Source: QHWT01 sp963755695
Lineage (GTDB): Bacteria; Acidobacteriota; Vicinamibacteria; Vicinamibacterales; 2-12-FULL-66-21
Length of the DNA: 64,000 nucleotides
Assembly: GCA_963755695.1 (NCBI GenBank)
Contig: CAVWLB010000008.1
Coordinates: 1,674,001-1,738,000, forward strand
Direction: 5' to 3'
Part shown: positions 1-8,248 of the stretch, one piece after another
How the letters are laid out: each line of letters begins with the position of its first letter
Numbering within the stretch: position 1 is the stretch's first letter
Notes under the pieces: model-generated
The model's database searches: none
Told to the model about the DNA's origin: nothing
What the model saw: the letters and a program-made list of their open reading frames with translations, nothing else
Made by a program: the position numbers and the translations under genes

Positions 1-265
1 CGCGCATCTTCCGGCGCAGCTCGAGGAAGCCGCCAGGCGAGACAGGGAATTCCGGCACCTCGGGCGGCGATTCCTCGAAGACCCGGATCAATCGATCCGG
101 TTCGGGATAGGGAAGTGGCTTCAGCAGCACCCCATGTACCACGCTGAAGATTGCCGTGTTGGCGCCGACGCCGAGCGCCAGCGTGAGGGCCGCCACGATC
201 GTAAATCCGGGAGAACCGACGAGCATTCGCGTGGCGTAGCGAATGTCCTGTAGGGCGCTCTGCAT
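1..265 (-). CDS. ADOP/MacB-type ABC transporter permease, N-terminal part (cut by window edge)
   Basis: The first 88 codons of a minus-strand gene that continues past the left edge. The start region reads MQSALQDIRYATRML and is followed by one hydrophobic segment (TIVAALTLALGVGANTAIFS) and LLKPLPYP. This is the signature start of MacB-like permeases and of the duplicated orphan permeases (ADOP) expanded in Acidobacteria. Such proteins have an N-terminal membrane helix, a periplasmic MacB_PCD domain and FtsX-type helices; only the first helix and the start of the periplasmic domain are visible. A complete paralogue lies at 14795-17221 with the same DLRYALRSL and LTLALGTGANAAVFSF pattern. The substrate is unknown. 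Confidence 0.85.
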   Translation of the reverse strand, partial: MQSALQDIRYATRMLVGSPGFTIVAALTLALGVGANTAIFSVVHGVLLKPLPYPEPDRLIRVFEESPPEVPEFPVSPGGFLELRRKMR

Positions 266-363
266 GATGCGCACTTGGACGGCCGGTCTACCGGATTGGT
301 TGCTGGTGCCGGACATTGGATCTCGGGCCCCGGGGTCCCAGCCTCAGGAAGATGCACGAATGC

Positions 364-369
364 TATAAT
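364..369 (+). promoter_or_regulatory. Probable -10 box upstream of lepA
   Basis: A perfect TATAAT 17 bases before the lepA ATG. No convincing -35 box and no Shine-Dalgarno sequence are visible. Transcription would start only about 10 bases before the ATG, so the transcript would be nearly leaderless. Confidence 0.5.
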
Positions 370-386
370 TTACTTTCCCTAACTAC

Positions 387-2190
387 ATGAATCAGCAATA
401 CATCCGCAATTTTTCCGTCATCGCGCACATCGACCACGGCAAGAGCACTCTCGCCGACCGGTTCCTCGAGATTACCGGTGCCTTACAGCCGCGCGAGATG
501 GAAGCGCAGGTCCTCGACACGATGGACCTCGAGCGTGAACGCGGTATCACGATCAAGGCGCACGCCGTCCGATTGACCTACAAGGCGGAAGATGGCGAGA
601 CTTACATCCTCAACCTGATCGATACGCCTGGACACGTGGATTTTTCTTACGAAGTGACCCGATCGTTGTCAGCGAGCGAAGGCGCGCTGCTCATCGTCGA
701 CGCATCACAGGGCGTCGAGGCGCAGACGCTGGCAAATGCCTACCTCGCGGTCGAGAACAATCTGGAGATCGTGCCGGTCATCAACAAGATCGATCTGCCT
801 GGCGCGCAGCCTGACGAAGCGAAGCGGCAGATCGAGGACATCGTCGGTCTCGACGCGAGCCACGCGATCCTCGCGAGCGCGAAGGAGGGCACCGGCGTCA
901 AGGACATCCTCGAGGCAATCGTCCATCGACTGCCGCCGCCGGCCGGCATTCCCGACGCGCCGCTGAAGGCTCTGATTTTCGATTCGTGGTACGACGCCTA
1001 TCGCGGGGTCATCATCCTCACGCGGGTAATCGACGGGGTGATGCGCGCCGGACAGAAGATCCGTTTCATGGCGCTCGGACAGGAGTACGTCGTCGAACAG
1101 GTCGGGACCTTCTCGCCGAAGCCACAGACCGTCGATGAACTTGGGGTGGGCGAGGTCGGATTCGTGTTCGCCGGCATCAAAACGGTTGGCGACGCGAAGA
1201 TTGGCGACACGATTACCGACGCCGCCAATCCCGCGTCGGAGCCGTTCCCCGGCTTCAAGGAAATGAAGCCGATGGTGTTCGCGGGACTCTATCCCGTCGA
1301 GGGCAGCGAGTACCCCGAGCTGCGGGATGCGCTCGAAAAGCTTCGACTGAACGACGCGTCGTTCTTCTTCGAGCCGGAGACCTCCGCCGCGCTCGGGTTT
1401 GGGTTCCGATGCGGGTTCCTCGGCCTGCTGCACATGGAGATCGTCCAGGAACGCCTCGAGCGCGAGTTCAACGTGGATCTCGTCACGACCGCGCCTGGGG
1501 TCCTCTACCGCGTCACCACCACCGACGGACAGGTGCAGGAGATCGACAGCCCGGCGAAGCTTCCGGATGCCGGCCGCATCGAGAAGATCGAGGAGCCGAT
1601 CATCACCGCGATGATCCTGACGCCGTCCGCGCACGTCGGTGGGATTCTCGAACTGTGCCAGGAGAAGCGGGGCGTGCAGAAAGGACTGGAATACCTCACG
1701 TCCGACCGCGTGCTCATCACCTACGAGCTGCCGTTCAACGAGGTGGTGCTGGATTTCTACGATCGGCTCAAGACCATCTCGCGCGGGTACGCATCGCTCG
1801 ACTATCATGTGACCGGCTACTGGGAATCGCCGCTGGTGAAGCTCGATATCCTGGTGAACGAGGAGCCGGTCGACGCACTATCGACGATAGTGCATCGTGA
1901 GTCGGCGTACAGCTCGGGGGCGGGCGCTCGCGTCGAAAATGCGCGAGCTCATTCCGCGGCAGATGTTCGAGATTGCCATCCAGGCCGCGGTGGGGAGCCG
2001 CATCATCGCACGCGAGTCGGTGAAGGCGCTCCGCAAGAACGTGCTCGCGAAGTGCTACGGCGGCGACATCTCGCGGAAGCGCAAACTGCTGGAGAAGCAG
2101 AAGGAAGGCAAGAAGCGCATGAAGCGGGTCGGTCGGGTCGAGATTCCCCAGGAAGCGTTTCTCGCAGTGCTGAAGGTAGGACAGGAGTAG
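387..2190 (+). CDS. lepA: Elongation factor 4 (LepA), one frameshift
   Basis: Ribosome-associated GTPase (EF4) that acts on stalled or mis-translocated ribosomes. All GTPase motifs are present: AHIDHGKS (residues 13-20), GITIKA (53-58), DTPGH (79-83), NKID (133-136) and SAKEG. The EF-G-like domains and the LepA-specific C-terminal domain follow (ELIPRQMFEIAIQAAVG; KRKLLEKQKEGKKRMK). The reading frame breaks near 1911, after IVHRESAYSSG, within a run of five G; dropping one base restores RALASKMREL and a normal protein of about 600 residues. The gene is therefore probably intact in the organism. It precedes lepB, the usual partner in many bacteria. Confidence 0.95.
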
Positions 2191-2197
2191 GGCCGGA

Positions 2198-2290
2198 TCA
2201 GGGCTTATGACTCAGGGCTCATGCCGGCTCAAGGCTCGAGCCGGCTCAAGGCCATAAGCCATAGGGCATAAGCCACCTTGAGCCTAAGTC
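2198..2290. repeat. Word-palindrome between lepA and lepB (ggctcatg/ggctcaag words)
   Basis: The short gap is made of variants of ggctcatg, ggctcaagg and ggcttatga, followed by their reverse complements (cataagcc, cttgagcc, catgagcc). The left half (cagggcttatgactcaggg) can fold back on the right half (cttgagcctaagtcatgagc). It lies between two co-directional genes and runs up to the lepB start codon. It uses the same word set as the element at 22071-22190. Confidence 0.6.
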
Positions 2291-3010
2291 ATGAGCCGTA
2301 TGCCAGACATGGCGATATCGACATTCAAGAAATCCGTCCTCCGCGAGTACTTCGAATCGATCGTCATCGCGGTGATCCTCGCGCTGTTCGTGCGCACCTG
2401 GGTCGTGCAGGCCTTCAAGATTCCAACCGGATCGATGGAGAACAACCTGCTGATTGGCGATCACCTGCTGGTCAACAAATTCGTGTTCGGTCCGACGCCG
2501 CTGGCGATCGGACGCGCGGTGCTGCCGGTTCGCGCGCCACGGCGCGGCGACGTGGTGGTGTTCAAGTATCCCGACGAACCGGATCGCGATTTCATCAAGC
2601 GGATTATCGGGCTGCCGGGCGAGACCATCGAACTTCGCAACAAGAAGGTCTACATCAGCGGTCAGCCGATCGACGAGCCCTACGTGCACTTCTTGTCACC
2701 GCCGTCGAGCGACTACCAGGAAGTGACCTCATTCGACGTGCGCGAGCGCTACGGGCCGGTCACCGTGCCGCCCAACCAGTATTTCGTCATGGGCGACAAC
2801 CGCGACAACTCCCAGGACAGCCGCTACTGGGGATTCCTGCCGCGGGGATACATCAAAGGCAAGGCGGCGCTGATCTACTGGTCCTACGAATCAGGCCGCG
2901 AAGATTACATCGACGAGGGCTGGGCAGCGACGGTCAAGCGGCTGCTGTCCGTCGTGGCTCATTTCTTCACGAAAACGCGCTGGGAACGGCTGTTCCACCA
3001 GATTCGCTGA
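2291..3010 (+). CDS. lepB: Signal peptidase I
   Basis: Membrane-bound serine/lysine protease (family S26) that removes signal peptides from exported proteins. The 239 residues begin with a short basic stretch and one membrane helix (residues 22-40). They continue with the nucleophile motif IPTGSMENNLLIGD (Ser48), the general-base motif FIKRIIGLPGE (Lys103), and box E, GDNRDNSQDSRYWG. In-frame ATG codons at 2291, 2303 and 2309 are all possible starts; 2291 is taken. The next gene begins one base after the stop. Order lepA-lepB-small membrane protein matches the operon known in beta-proteobacteria. Confidence 0.95.
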   Translation: MSRMPDMAISTFKKSVLREYFESIVIAVILALFVRTWVVQAFKIPTGSMENNLLIGDHLLVNKFVFGPTPLAIGRAVLPVRAPRRGDVVVFKYPDEPDRDFIKRIIGLPGETIELRNKKVYISGQPIDEPYVHFLSPPSSDYQEVTSFDVRERYGPVTVPPNQYFVMGDNRDNSQDSRYWGFLPRGYIKGKAALIYWSYESGREDYIDEGWAATVKRLLSVVAHFFTKTRWERLFHQIR

Positions 3011-3011
3011 C

Positions 3012-3332
3012 ATGTTCAAGAAGCTGATCAGTCTCGCGATATTCCTGGGCATCGCCTACGCGACGGTGAATGTCGGCAGCGTCTACATCCGCTACCAGCA
3101 GTTCAAGGATGCGGTGCACGAGACGGCGCTCTTCGCCGGCAACAAGACCGACGAACAGTTGACGGCGCGGGTGATGGAACTGGCGCACCGGGACAATGTG
3201 CCGCTCGATCCGGAGTACGTGCACATCGAGCGCGTGGCAGACCGGGTCACGATTACCGCCTCGTACGTCGAGACCATCAAGGTGCTCCCAGGCTACCAGC
3301 GCCAGTGGCAGTTCGACGTCGTTACCCGGTGA
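3012..3332 (+). CDS. Small single-pass membrane protein, DUF4845-like
   Basis: 106 residues with an N-terminal membrane helix (LISLAIFLGIAYATVNVGSV) and a soluble domain of about 80 residues containing a predicted helix-strand pattern (LTARVMELAHRDNVPLD, VTITASYVETIKV). The size, topology and position directly after lepB resemble the DUF4845 proteins that follow lepB in proteobacteria; the sequence match itself is only suggestive. It starts one base after the lepB stop and overlaps the end of the convergent cyclodeaminase gene by 11 bases. Function unknown; if the synteny is meaningful it may be linked to protein export. Confidence 0.7.
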   Translation: MFKKLISLAIFLGIAYATVNVGSVYIRYQQFKDAVHETALFAGNKTDEQLTARVMELAHRDNVPLDPEYVHIERVADRVTITASYVETIKVLPGYQRQWQFDVVTR

Positions 3333-3942
3333 GACGCGCCCGGCTGCCGGACGCTGCCTGGGCGGCCGTACGCTCCAACGCCGCAATCTCCTCGCGGACC
3401 TGCCCGGCGTAAGCGGCGTCCTTGACGCTCTTCAGATTGATCTCGACGTTCAGCCTCGCGCCACGCAGCGCCGCCGTCAGGAGCTCCAGGCCGACTTGCA
3501 CGTCGCTCCCGGCGGATGGGTTGCCCAGTGAGGCAATCGGGACCGCCCGCTCCGTCGCGGTGGCGCACGCACGCATGACGTCGAGCGGCGCCGCAATCGC
3601 ACGCCGCAACGCTTTCTGAATCGCGGCGGACCTGGCCGCCTTCTCTTCGTCGGTAGCCTTCGGCAGTTGGTACGCGGCCATCACCAGGTCGTATGCCTCG
3701 CTGTCGCGATCGATCAGCTCTGCGAGGTCGTCAGCCAGCGCCGTGCAACGGTCTCCGGCCTCACGAAGCAGGCCCTCCTCGCCGGCATCAGCCGCACGCG
3801 TCTTCGGAAGCGCCGCGACCATGGCCAGAAGCGACGCGCCCACGGCGCCGGCCAGCGCGGCCGCGGAGCCGCCGCCAGGAGTCGGATCCGACGACCGGAA
3901 CGCCGCCAGTAGATCGGTCAGAGTTCGTTCGCTCAGGCGCAC
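3322..3942 (-). CDS. Formiminotetrahydrofolate cyclodeaminase family protein
   Basis: 206 residues matching the cyclodeaminase (FTCD_C) family, which converts 5-formimino-THF to 5,10-methenyl-THF plus ammonia. The hallmark SSDPTPGGGSAAALAGAVGA occurs near the N-terminus, followed by an all-helical domain (RDSEAYDLVMAAYQLPKAT; PLDVMRACA; GNPSAGSDVQVG). The start is a GTG lying 10 bases inside the end of hutI, so the two are co-translated. Pairing with hutI fits histidine degradation, where formimino-THF is produced, but no formiminotransferase, hutH or hutU is visible here. The neighbouring + strand gene ends in convergent overlap. Confidence 0.88.
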   Translation of the reverse strand: MRLSERTLTDLLAAFRSSDPTPGGGSAAALAGAVGASLLAMVAALPKTRAADAGEEGLLREAGDRCTALADDLAELIDRDSEAYDLVMAAYQLPKATDEEKAARSAAIQKALRRAIAAPLDVMRACATATERAVPIASLGNPSAGSDVQVGLELLTAALRGARLNVEINLKSVKDAAYAGQVREEIAALERTAAQAASGSRARLTG

Positions 3943-5168
3943 CGCAGCTTTCCTCGCTTGATGACGCCGGCGACCGATCGAGCGCCGACGCGAATGAGCT
4001 CGATCGCATCCCCGGATACCAGCACCGCATCCATCAGTTTGCCAGGTTCGAGGCTGCCGACGCGATCGGCCCGATTGAGAGAGTGGGCGGCATTGATGGT
4101 GGCGCCGACGAGTGATTCCTCGAAGGTCAGCCCCATGCCGAAGCAGGCCAGCGTCATCGCAAAAGGTATTGACGGAGAGAACCCGCCGCCCGGGTTGACG
4201 TCGGTCGCCAATGCGACTGGCACGCCGGCGTCGATCAAGCGACGCGCGGGGGCAAATCGTCCGAGCTTCAGGTAGAAGGCCGCGCTGGGAAGCAGCGTCG
4301 CCACGACCCCGGCTCGTGCCAGGGCGTCGATCCCTTCGTCGGGCACGAAAATCAGGTGATCGGCGGATTTCGCCCCGACGGCAGCCGCAACGAGCGATCC
4401 GCCGCTCGGACCGAGCTCGTCGGCGTGAATACGCGATTCGAGACCGCGAGCCGCACCTGCTTCCAGGATTCTCCGGGATTCGTCCGGTGTGAAGACTCCG
4501 GTTTCGCAAAAGACATCACACCATTCGGCGAGACGCTCATCGGCGACCCTGGGAAGCATCTGGTCAATGACGAGTTGGACATACTCGTCGCGCCGCTGCC
4601 GGTACTCGACCGGGATCTCGTGGGCGCCCATGAACGTCGGCACGAGATCGACTGGATGCGATGCCGAGAGCGTTTGCAGCGCGCGCAGCATCTTGATCTC
4701 GGTTTCGAGGTCCAGGCCGTAGCCGCTCTTCACTTCCGCAGTCGTGGTGCCGGCGGCGAGCATCTCGTCGAGCCGGGCGCGGGTCGTCTCGACCAGGTCG
4801 TGCTGCGATGCCGCACGCGTGGCGCGCACGGTCGCGACAATGCCGCCGCCATCGGCGGCAATCTGCGCATAGGTCGCGCCCGCCAGACGGCGGCGCAGCT
4901 CGTCACGGCGATCGCCGGCAAACATGGCGTGGGTGTGCGCGTCGACGAACCCGGGCACCACGGACAGCGCGCGACCGTCAATCACCTCCGCGCCCGAGGC
5001 GGTTGCAATCTGTTCGGGAAGATCCGCGTCGCGCCCGGCGAACACGACCCGCTCACCATCCGCCGCGACGGCGCCGTCGCTGACGATCGGCGCCTCGCGT
5101 TGTGCCGAGCCGCGACGCGGTCCGCCGGCGCAGGTCATCAACTGACGGATGTGTCTAACGATCAGCAC
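3933..5168 (-). CDS. hutI: Imidazolonepropionase
   Basis: Amidohydrolase that opens 4-imidazolone-5-propionate to N-formimino-glutamate in histidine catabolism. 411 residues. Metal-binding motifs are DAHTHAMFAGDR, PTFMGAHEIP, IHADELGPSGG and ATDVNPGGGF; the substrate-binding GYGLDLETEIKML is also present. The start taken is a GTG overlapping the yggU end by 14 bases; an ATG 30 bases further in (MTCAGGPRRG) is an alternative. It overlaps the cyclodeaminase gene at its 3' end. The rest of the hut pathway is outside the window. Confidence 0.95.
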   Translation of the reverse strand: MLIVRHIRQLMTCAGGPRRGSAQREAPIVSDGAVAADGERVVFAGRDADLPEQIATASGAEVIDGRALSVVPGFVDAHTHAMFAGDRRDELRRRLAGATYAQIAADGGGIVATVRATRAASQHDLVETTRARLDEMLAAGTTTAEVKSGYGLDLETEIKMLRALQTLSASHPVDLVPTFMGAHEIPVEYRQRRDEYVQLVIDQMLPRVADERLAEWCDVFCETGVFTPDESRRILEAGAARGLESRIHADELGPSGGSLVAAAVGAKSADHLIFVPDEGIDALARAGVVATLLPSAAFYLKLGRFAPARRLIDAGVPVALATDVNPGGGFSPSIPFAMTLACFGMGLTFEESLVGATINAAHSLNRADRVGSLEPGKLMDAVLVSGDAIELIRVGARSVAGVIKRGKLRCA

Positions 5169-5445
5169 GCGTCATCCTCTCTGCAATCGCGTCGACACCA
5201 AGGCCGGTAATCCCGATTTGCTTGTCGCGCGATTTGACGCCGGAGACGATCCGAATATTACGGCGTGGCAGATCGAGGTGTTCGGCCAGGAATGCGACGA
5301 GGGCGTCGTTGGCCGCCCCTTCGACGGGCGGAGCGGCGAGCCGGACCAGAAACGCGTCGCCCCGCATCCCGTCGACGCGGCTGCGGGGCGAGCGCGGAAT
5401 CACGCGAACGGTGACGATTGTCTCGGCCCGCTGCGACGATCGCAT
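5155..5445 (-). CDS. YggU/DUF167 family protein
   Basis: 96-residue member of the DUF167/YggU family: VIPRSPRSRVDGMRGDAFLVR, then APPVEGAANDALVAFLAEHL and the basic IRIVSGVKSRDKQIGI. The family has a small alpha/beta fold and no established biochemical role; it often lies near yggS and divIVA in a cell-division-associated cluster, as here (yggS and divIVA are upstream, separated only by the repeat array). It overlaps hutI by 14 bases. Confidence 0.88.
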   Translation of the reverse strand: MRSSQRAETIVTVRVIPRSPRSRVDGMRGDAFLVRLAAPPVEGAANDALVAFLAEHLDLPRRNIRIVSGVKSRDKQIGITGLGVDAIAERMTRADR

Positions 5446-5490
5446 TGCGGGCTACCCGCGCATGGCGCGTCTGGAGCTGGGGCAAAGGCC

Positions 5491-5850
5491 GCAGGAGGCG
5501 CGCACGGCGCGCCTGCGAGGGAACGGCGCGGGGTGTCGGGGTCCCCGCGAGCGACCGAGCCGGGGTGTGGGGCAGAGCCCGCAGGAGGCGCGCACGGCGC
5601 GCCTGCGAGGGAGCGGCGCGGGGTGTCGGGGTCCCCGCGAGCGACCGAGCCGGGGTGTGGGGCGGAGCCCGCAGGCGGCGCGCACGGCGCGCCTGCGAGG
5701 GAGCGGCGCGGGGTGCGGGGTCCCCGCGAGCGACCGAGCCGGGGTGTGGGGCGGAGCCCGCAGGAGGCGCGCACGGCGCGCCTGCGAGGGAGCGGCGCGG
5801 GGTGCCGGGGTCCCCGCGAGCGACCGAGCCGGGGTGTGGGGCGGAGCCCC
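5491..5850. repeat. Four tandem copies of a 90-bp GC-rich palindromic module
   Basis: Copies begin at 5491, 5581, 5671 and 5760 (periods 90, 90, 89). Each contains an inverted repeat of ggcgcgc/gcgcgcc with a 3-base loop, a second pair cgcgggg/ccccgcg, and ends in ggggcggagcccc (5-bp arms). The first copy is the most divergent; other differences are single bases. The array fills the 408-base gap between yggU and divIVA (5446-5490 is only a degenerate edge) and ends three bases before the divIVA stop codon. All frames stay open through it because the period is a multiple of three, but I see no coding evidence. The same module recurs at 63149-63634. Confidence 0.9.
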
Positions 5851-5853
5851 ACC

Positions 5854-6489
5854 TTAAGACGACGCTTTTCGCTCATCGACGCGCCCGTCTGCCGATCGCG
5901 GCAGGCCGGGCGACGCCTCCGGCTGGCGCGGCCGATGGAGCAAGACCTTCTCGTCGGTGCGTTGCTGATCCTGATCTCTGATGAACTCGAGCGCCCGGTA
6001 GAGCGCCTGGATCGACGCTTCGAGGGATCCTTCGGTGTCGCGGCGCCGGAGTTTCATCTCGTTGATGTCGCGTTCGACCTCCTCGAGCCGGAGTTGCGCC
6101 TTTTGCAACAGCAGGTCGGCACGCCCCTGCGCTTCACGCACGATCAGCTTCCCTTCGGCCTGCGCCGCCTCCTTGACCTCGTCTGCCAACCGCTGTGCCG
6201 TCAGCAGCGTGTTGCGGAGGTTGGCTTCCCGCTCGCGGTGCTCGCCGAGCAGCGCTTCCATGCGCGCGAGGTCGCTGCGCATCCGATCGATCTCGCGGAG
6301 CGCGTGCTCGTAATCGTCGGCCGCTTCGGTGAGCAGTGCGACCACTTCGGTCTTGTCGTACCCGCGCATCACCGTGCGGAACCGGTGCTGCCGCATGTCG
6401 AGCGGGCTGATGCGCATCACGCGCTCGGGTGGCTGCGGGGCAACGGGATCGTCGGTCGTGGCCGGCCGTGGCGGGGTACGTTCGAACAT
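5854..6489 (-). CDS. divIVA: DivIVA-domain protein
   Basis: 211 residues. After a proline-rich leader of about 25 residues comes the DivIVA N-terminal signature (ISPLDMRQHRFRTVMRGYDK) and then a long charged coiled coil to about residue 175. A low-complexity tail ends in RKASS. DivIVA proteins bind curved membrane and recruit polar or septal partners. The ATG overlaps the yggS stop (TGATG), indicating co-translation, and yggU follows after the repeat array, giving yggS-divIVA-yggU, a well-known cell-division-associated order. The repeat array is immediately downstream of the stop codon. Confidence 0.88.
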   Translation of the reverse strand: MFERTPPRPATTDDPVAPQPPERVMRISPLDMRQHRFRTVMRGYDKTEVVALLTEAADDYEHALREIDRMRSDLARMEALLGEHREREANLRNTLLTAQRLADEVKEAAQAEGKLIVREAQGRADLLLQKAQLRLEEVERDINEMKLRRRDTEGSLEASIQALYRALEFIRDQDQQRTDEKVLLHRPRQPEASPGLPRSADGRVDERKASS

Positions 6490-7217
6490 CAGGTCCTCAC
6501 TGTTCGTTTACCGAATATCGCGGTGCCGACGCGGACGATCGTGGCACCTTCCTGGATCGCGACCTCGTAATCGTGGCTCATTCCCATCGACAGCTCGCGG
6601 AGGTGCGAGGCGTCGATGCCTTCAGTCGCGAGCTGGTCGCGCAGCTCGCGGAGCCGCCTGAAATAGGGTCGTGTGGCCTCCGGATCTTCCGACCACGGCG
6701 GCAGCAGCATCAGTCCGGTGAGCCGCGCCGCCCGACACTCGTTCCCCGCGCGCGCAATGGCGACGAGCTCGTCGACGGCGATCCCGTGCTTGCTGCTTTC
6801 ACCGGCGAGGTCGACCTGGATCAGGACTTCGGGTGCGGCGCCCGACTCCACCGCCGCCCGGTCGACGCGGCGCAGCAGATCCACCGAATCAATCGAATGA
6901 ATCGAGTGGAACGACGGACCGGCTTTTCGTGCCTTGTTCGATTGCAGATGGCCGATGAGATGCCACCTGATCTCTAATTCGGTCGTTACCGCAATCTTCT
7001 GCAGGGCTTCCTGGACCTTGTTCTCGCCGAAATCGCGCTGGCCGGCGCTGTAGGCCGCCTGGATATCTTCGACAGGAAAGGTCTTCGACACCGCCACCAG
7101 CCGGACGCTGTCGACGCTGCGTCCGGCGGTTCGCACGGCGGCCGCGATGCGATCGCGCACCACAGCAAGATTGCCGGGAATCTGGTTCACCACTTCGAAC
7201 TGTGAACCACGGACCAT
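6489..7217 (-). CDS. yggS: PLP homeostasis protein (YggS/PLPBP)
   Basis: 242-residue pyridoxal-phosphate-binding protein with an alanine-racemase-like barrel fold. It keeps PLP and amino-acid pools in balance and has no known enzymatic reaction. Key features: LVAVSKTFPVEDI (PLP lysine), FGENKVQEALQK, WHLIGHLQSNKARK, VLIQVDLAGESSKHGI and LSMGMSHDYEVAI. The C-terminal VRVGTAIFGKR binds the phosphate. It is the first gene of a pair with divIVA (stop/start overlap) and lies 15 bases after the TPR gene. Confidence 0.95.
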   Translation of the reverse strand: MVRGSQFEVVNQIPGNLAVVRDRIAAAVRTAGRSVDSVRLVAVSKTFPVEDIQAAYSAGQRDFGENKVQEALQKIAVTTELEIRWHLIGHLQSNKARKAGPSFHSIHSIDSVDLLRRVDRAAVESGAAPEVLIQVDLAGESSKHGIAVDELVAIARAGNECRAARLTGLMLLPPWSEDPEATRPYFRRLRELRDQLATEGIDASHLRELSMGMSHDYEVAIQEGATIVRVGTAIFGKRTVRT

Positions 7218-7232
7218 GAACGCGCCGAAGCC

Positions 7233-8204
7233 TTACTTGATGCTGGCGAGAATGCTCTTCGCCGTTTCCGCGTACTGTCCGGTCGGCGCGAGCTTCAAAT
7301 ACGCTTCGAAGTGCTCTTTCGCGTCGGCGGTCTTCCCCTCGTTCACGATCGCCATGCCGAGCCAGTAGTGCGCTTCGGCCATGTTCGGATCGAGCTTCAC
7401 AGCCTGCTCGAACTGCGCCTTCGCCTCGGGGATCTTTCCAGCGTTCCAGAGGATGACACCCTGGTTGAAGACGGTCGAGGCGCTTCCGCCGCCCGCCGCG
7501 CCGCCCGCTGCGCCGCCCAACTCCGCCGCCTTCTTGCTCGCTTCGGCGGCGAGGTCGAACTTCTTCTCCATGTTGTAGACGGTGGCGAGGCCGTTGTACC
7601 CCTCGACGAAGTCCGGCTTCACTTCGATGGCCTGCTTGAAGGACGCTTCCGCCTTCTCGTAATCCTTCATGCGCGCCTGGATGGTGCCGATGTTGGCGTA
7701 GCACTCCGCGCACTTCGGGACAGTGACGATCACTTCCTGGAACTTGGCGATGGCTTCTTCGTTCTTGTTCTGGTTGCTCAGCTCGACGCCCTCACCGAAC
7801 GCCTTCTGAATTGCCGCGTTCTTCGCCTGTGCCTTGGCCTGGTCCTCCTTGGACACCGTCCCCTTGCCGGGCTCGAGGGTAAAGTCCAGCTGCGCCATGT
7901 CCAGGTGGATCTGGACGTCCTTGCTGTCCTTCAGATCCCCTTTCTCGACGGTGATCGTGTAGTGGCCAGGCTGGAGGCCAATCTGGATGTATTCACCCTT
8001 TTTGTTGGTCTTCGTTTCCAGCTGGCGGCCGGAGGTCTCGATATTTGCAATCGTGACCTTTGCACCCTCGATCGGCTGCCCCTTCGCGTCGACGACCTTG
8101 CCTTTGATCTGGCCGCTCTGGGCCGACGCCGGGACCGCGACGAGCGCCAGGCCCAAGGCCAGCGTGCCAATCGCGAGGGTCCGGCGGATGATGGCGCCCG
8201 TCAT
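7233..8204 (-). CDS. Secreted TPR protein with carboxypeptidase-regulatory-like domain
   Basis: 323 residues. A signal peptide (LAIGTLALGLALVAVPASA, cleavage after ASAQ) precedes a beta-sandwich of the CarboxypepD_reg type (residues about 33-110: GKVVDAKGQPIEGAKVTIAN). Four or more TPR units then run to the C-terminus (for example AYLKLAPTGQYAETA), interrupted by an Ala/Gly linker. This combination is common in Acidobacteria and Bacteroidetes and is probably periplasmic or outer-membrane associated. An AGGAGG ribosome-binding site lies 6 bases before the ATG. Function unknown; TPRs suggest a protein-binding scaffold. Confidence 0.8.
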   Translation of the reverse strand: MTGAIIRRTLAIGTLALGLALVAVPASAQSGQIKGKVVDAKGQPIEGAKVTIANIETSGRQLETKTNKKGEYIQIGLQPGHYTITVEKGDLKDSKDVQIHLDMAQLDFTLEPGKGTVSKEDQAKAQAKNAAIQKAFGEGVELSNQNKNEEAIAKFQEVIVTVPKCAECYANIGTIQARMKDYEKAEASFKQAIEVKPDFVEGYNGLATVYNMEKKFDLAAEASKKAAELGGAAGGAAGGGSASTVFNQGVILWNAGKIPEAKAQFEQAVKLDPNMAEAHYWLGMAIVNEGKTADAKEHFEAYLKLAPTGQYAETAKSILASIK

Positions 8205-8248
8205 GGAACTCCTCCTGAGTTAGAAGTGCTGGACAAGTTTACACCGGC

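Noticed and set aside
705..1808. 367-codon antisense frame in lepA
   Set aside because: Shadow of a highly conserved gene; no recognisable domain.
3322..3942. Complete histidine-utilisation operon
   Set aside because: Only hutI and a cyclodeaminase are present; hutH, hutU and a formiminotransferase are not in the window.
5149..6570. Long open frames running through the 90-bp repeats and antisense to divIVA
   Set aside because: They exist because the repeat period is a multiple of three and the DNA is GC-rich; the amino-acid repeat has no fold-like pattern and the opposite strand carries clear genes.
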